From: Podila epigama
Lineage: Eukaryota > Mortierellomycota > Mortierellomycetes > Mortierellales > Mortierellaceae
Assembly: GCA_015679605.1 (NCBI GenBank)
Contig: JAAAVE010000091.1
Span: 4,990-29,400, forward strand
Length of the DNA stretch: 24,411 bases
Reading direction: 5' to 3'
The notes under the pieces: model-generated
Seen by the model: only the letters and a program-made list of their open reading frames with translations
Told to the model about the DNA's origin: nothing
Databases searched by the model: none
Shown here: positions 21,594-24,411 of the stretch, one piece after another
Layout: every line of letters starts with the position of its first letter
How positions within the stretch are numbered: the first letter of the stretch is position 1
Position numbers and translations under genes: made by a program

Positions 21594-22260
21594 TTCCACT
21601 CTTTAATCCGACCCTAGTGACCCCCTACAGTTACACTCGGGTTCTCCAACTTGAGTATCTCATCTGTGATGAAGTTGGCTGATTCTATCCGCTTTTGCTC
21701 CAACTCATCTTTGTCCATCGTTGCTTCAAGAGGATAATTGTTGTGCAACGGGAGATGTGTCAGAGATCCAACGTGTTTCTTTTTACGCGTTGGGAGTTTT
21801 CCAGCCTGATAATGAGCAGGAACAGATTCCTCCGTGACTATTGCCTGAGAGACTTGAGCAGTGGAGCGCGGGGTAGGAAGGGCCTCATGTGTAAGTTGTA
21901 CCTGAGTGGCCAGAGTCCTATTGGATGGTTGTGTTGTCTCTGGTCACTGGTCCTGGTTCCATATCTGTAGCTTCTGGAGGAGGTGGATTGCCTCTAGTTG
22001 ATGTTGCTGTTGTTGTCACCTTACGAACCTTTCGAGTGACAGCTGATTCTGAGGATATTTCTGACGCCTTGCTTTGGTTTCTTAGGACTGGGTTCTGAAC
22101 CTATCGTGTTGGATGTTGGATCAGGCTCCAGAGAATCTCTGTCAACTGTTTTTCTGAAACCATTATTTGTCTTTTCCTGAAGCGTGCCTGATCCTTCAGA
22201 GAGCGGAATAGGAAACTCGTGTGAGCCTCCTGCGTGATCGTTCTCGAACTGAGATGACAT
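21594..22260 (-). pseudogene. N-terminal part of the Crypton-like protein, broken
   Basis: It begins MSSQFENDHAGGSHEF at 22260 and runs through PSPKKPKQ. The frame then changes near 22050, continues as SAVTRKVRKVTTT to a TAG at 21918-21920, and shifts by one base to QVQLTHEALPTP...LPTRKKKHVG...DKDELEQKRIESANF. A TAG at 21614-21616 interrupts the frame only seven codons before a good donor (GTGGAAG|GTGAGT, 21592). Basic KRKK-type stretches could be nuclear signals. Sequence around each lesion reads sensibly in the adjoining frame, which supports decay over separate genes. Confidence 0.55.
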
Positions 22261-22930
22261 TTGCAAAGTGCTAAACGATCCGTAAAGTTTGTTTGTTGAT
22301 CATCTGGTGAATAGATGTGTGCACATTTCAACACTTTTTTTTTTTTCAACGTTCATCACATTCGGCTCAAAAAAACTCAAGAGATGATGTTGATCAAATT
22401 TTCGTACATAGTTCAGAAAAAAAAAAAAAAATGAATAGAACAAATAGTTGTTGAACGCTCGTGGTTGCTGTTGTATGTGCTTGTTGGTTTGGTATGAGGG
22501 TTTTTTGATGAGGCAGGGCAAAAAAAAAAAACGCGTCAAGACACGCACGAAAGTTGGGTGTTTGAAGATAAAAATGGTAGAATGCAGTGGGAGTCTGGTT
22601 CAAAATAATGTTTTTGGCATATGAAGAATCCAAACCAAGAAGGGAAGAATTTTCATGGTTGTTCTATTCTCAACAGCCTCGAAAAAAATCTCTTCCAGGA
22701 TCTTTCGTCAAGCGTAAGAAAGAAGGCACGCGTTCATTCAGGTTGCCTCAAGTAGACATTGAAAGGCTGATATGCGTTCGTGGACAGGACAGGACAGGTT
22801 TGACCACATGAAAAAGTCGCTGAATGCCCCTCGCAGACACTTGACAGTTTAACGCAGCTGGTCTTTTTCTCTCCTGCTGTTACTTTAGTCGCGTCGACCG
22901 GTGTGTGTGTGTGAAGTGTGTATCTGATGG
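22261..22930. other. Intergenic region right of the element relic
   Basis: About 670 bases of A/T-rich DNA with homopolymer runs (22338-22348, 22416-22431, 22520-22531) and a short GGACA repeat (22782-22798). Frames on both strands are short and I recognise none. The right end of the mobile element may lie in the first part. Confidence 0.4.
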
Positions 22931-23088
22931 CTTCACCTGATAGATAGATATCAGGACGAACTCGGCCGAATCATCGAACAAGTGGCTACAACCACGCCTC
23001 AAGGTGTTCTTTGCTTTTTCTCTTCCTACAAAGCCATCGAAACTGTAACGACACTGCTGGGAGCAGATGGACGGGACAGTATCATTTG
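22931..23088 (+). pseudogene. Orphan exon of an XPD/FANCJ-type DNA helicase
   Basis: An open frame reads YQDELGRIIEQVA and continues TTTPQGVLCFFSSYKAIET to GADGRDS. This resembles the start of the second helicase domain of the iron-sulfur XPD family (FANCJ/BRIP1, RTEL1, CHL1), where a helix is followed by P-x-G-[VIL]-L-[CV]-F-[FL]-[PS]-S-Y. A 3' splice-like ATATCAG precedes GAC at 22955 and a donor-like GTACGT follows at 23088, so the match is one internal exon (about 133 bases). No flanking exons, Walker motifs or iron-sulfur cysteines are seen nearby on this strand. It lies about 630 bases upstream of the F-BAR gene in the same direction. I infer a relic or partial duplication; an alternative is a chance short match. 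Confidence 0.5.
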
Positions 23089-23721
23089 TACGTACAGTAC
23101 ATACAGTACATACACATCGTTTTGTTCATTATTGACAACATTTTTGTGTGAATGAATAATGTGTACATGTTCATGTGTGTACATGTGGGTGTTCATGCAC
23201 AGCCTCCTCTCTCTCACTCACATACATCTCTTCATCTCTTCTTCTCTTCTCTCTTCTCTCTTCCTTTTGTTCTTTTCTGTTTGTCCGTCTTTCCGCCCCG
23301 CACCTTCAGCATTGGTCACGACTCACATCACGACATCCCCAATCTCCATCCATCCATTCATTTTGTCAGGGGTTGAATGTATGTATCCATCCCTCACTCA
23401 CTCACTCTGAACTCACTCACTCTGAACATACTCACTTACTCACTCTAAACACCACAATACTCGTATGGTCCACTAATTAATCAACTTTTTTTTTTTTTAC
23501 GCATTACCATCTTAATCACCATCCTATCCCATCTCAATCCTATCCTATCCATTCCATTCCATTCCATTCCACTCCACTCCACTCCACTCCACTCCACTCC
23601 ACTCTTCCGTTTTTCTTTTTCTCATGTTCCCCTTGTGTCTTGCTTGTACACAACGACAACTCGATTAACAAAAAGAAAAGAAAGAGGAAACACGACTGGA
23701 CCCCTTTAAACACACACAAAG
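23089..23721 (+). promoter_or_regulatory. Upstream region of the F-BAR gene
   Basis: No gene is seen. The interval carries GTACATACA repeats (23086-23115), a C/T-rich block (23205-23300), ACTCACTC/TGAAC repeats (23394-23450), a poly-T run (23486-23498) and paired pentamer arrays (23551-23604), ending in an A-rich leader before the ATG. No convincing TATA box. Promoter function is inferred from position. Confidence 0.45.
23551..23604 (+). repeat. Adjacent ATTCC and ACTCC pentamer arrays
   Basis: Four ATTCC units (23551-23570) are followed without a break by six ACTCC units (23571-23600) and a partial unit. The two arrays differ by one base per unit and lie about 120 bases before the F-BAR start codon. 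Confidence 0.85.
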
Positions 23722-24411
23722 ATGTCGTCTATCCACAGCACGGCATCGAGCACCACCGGCACCCTGAGCTCCGTCCATAACATCGCTCGGTTCCCAGAGA
23801 CAAAGTTCTCAGAGTCGTTCTGGTCAAATTCCAGAGGCGACTATCTCACCGGCATCAACGTCCTCCATTCCAAAATCGACCAAGGTGCCATCGAAGACCA
23901 AGAGATACTCACCTATCTCCGTGAACGTATCGAAGTCGAGCAACGTTACGGCAACGCCCTGATCGAGATGGGCAACAGGAGGTTGAAGGTAAACGTCTTT
24001 TTCTTTTTTGTTCTTTTTTTCTTTTTGTTTCCAAATATCGTGTGGGTGTTGTTATCATGGCCAGTTTTCTTGTCATAGTGCTAGTCAGTCAACCAGTCTC
24101 TCCATCAATCTATTTGGCATGGTGTCATCTGTCTATCTGTCTATTTGTTTGGGGTGACATGCGACTCAACTTGACTCGGGCTGGCCTCGACTGAACTCGA
24201 CTGAACTCGCCCTTCATCTCAATCTGTATTTTGATGTTACCATCCGTTCTGTGTGGGACATGGATTGCCCATTGAACAGACAAAGACAAAAGACAAAGAC
24301 AAAGACAAAGATAAAGACAAAGGGGGAAGAGGGGTCACACCACACACGGACACCACACTTACCGGACGTTTTTTTGCTTTCACATATTTTCGTAACCACA
24401 GACCTCCTGCG
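23722..24411 (+). CDS. F-BAR (FCH) domain protein, 5' part only
   Basis: Exon 1 is 23722-23988 (89 codons). The donor AAG|GTAAAC is followed by a 413-base intron and a probable acceptor CCACAG at 24401, leaving ten bases of exon 2 (frame Thr-Ser-Cys). After a Ser/Thr-rich start of about 28 residues comes FSESFWSNSRGDYLTGINVL and YLRERIEVEQRYGNALIEM, the first helices of an F-BAR domain (FES/CIP4 homology), which dimerises and bends membranes in endocytosis, septation or Rho signalling. The rest of the protein, which would separate Rgd-type RhoGAPs from Bzz1- or Imp2-type SH3 proteins, is outside the window. The ATG is preceded by an A-rich leader (ACAAAG), typical for fungi. Confidence 0.75.
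24277..24322 (+). repeat. ACAAAG repeat in the F-BAR intron
   Basis: About seven imperfect ACAAAG hexamers lie near the 3' end of the first intron. Confidence 0.7.

Larger units (their letters stand above)
18387..22260 (-). mobile_element. Degenerate Crypton-like tyrosine-recombinase element
   Basis: One minus-strand coding unit can be followed from an ATG at 22260 to a stop at 18387. Its order of parts is that of fungal Cryptons: a low-complexity N terminus; the segment GRIKEWK...YCMKEHGGDTRV with KLACYLTDVIFQR; an acidic linker; HVPRTLGTVINVKKAL; a recombinase core with RGKTNQEG and RHAGTSEAY...LGRW; a Gln/Pro-rich spacer; and a GCR1_C-type DNA-binding domain. At least four lesions are visible: a frame change near 22050, a one-base shift with stop at 21918-21920, a nonsense codon at 21614-21616 and a frame change near 19900. 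I did not identify the element's ends; Cryptons lack long terminal repeats. The copy is probably immobile. Family assignment is by motif recognition, not by a search. Confidence 0.7.

Overview
The window comes from an intron-rich fungal genome. GT-AG introns of about 50 to 970 bases have CTAAC/CTAAT branch sites and T-rich tails, homopolymer A/T runs are frequent, and genes are separated by simple-repeat DNA. An SMG8-like NMD gene (family lost from most Dikarya), a p62-like PB1/UBA protein and a Crypton-type element together suggest an early-diverging fungus such as Mortierellomycota or Mucoromycota. That placement is inference. I see no tRNA, rRNA or CRISPR array.

Layout, left to right. (1) 385-4171 (+): five-exon gene for a Ser/Thr-rich, long coiled-coil protein ending in an SH3BGR (redox-dead glutaredoxin-like) domain. 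(2) 4172-7020: about 2.8 kb of gene-poor simple-repeat DNA. (3) 7514-10393 (+): acetyl-CoA synthetase, three exons, with a candidate TATA box and 5' UTR intron; it lacks two conserved internal blocks, both lost exactly in frame. (4) 10780-13952 (-): PB1...UBA protein resembling the selective-autophagy receptor p62/SQSTM1, with two WTxL LIR-like motifs; a 125-N assembly gap interrupts it. (5) 14713-17943 (-): ten-exon SMG8-like gene whose homology stops before the family's C-terminal part. (6) 18387-22260 (-): decayed Crypton-like tyrosine-recombinase element with a GCR1_C-type C-terminal domain, carrying stop codons and frame breaks. (7) 22931-23088 (+): isolated exon-sized fragment of an XPD/FANCJ-type helicase. 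(8) 23722-end (+): first exon of an F-BAR protein, running off the window.

The intact genes look like unrelated housekeeping functions (redox-fold scaffold, acetate activation, autophagy cargo receptor, mRNA surveillance, membrane bending), not an operon-like system. The right half, from about 14 to 23 kb, is the accessory part: a shortened SMG8 gene, a dead mobile element and an orphan helicase exon lie side by side. The most interesting points are the p62-like receptor, the doubly deleted acetyl-CoA synthetase, and this relic-rich block.
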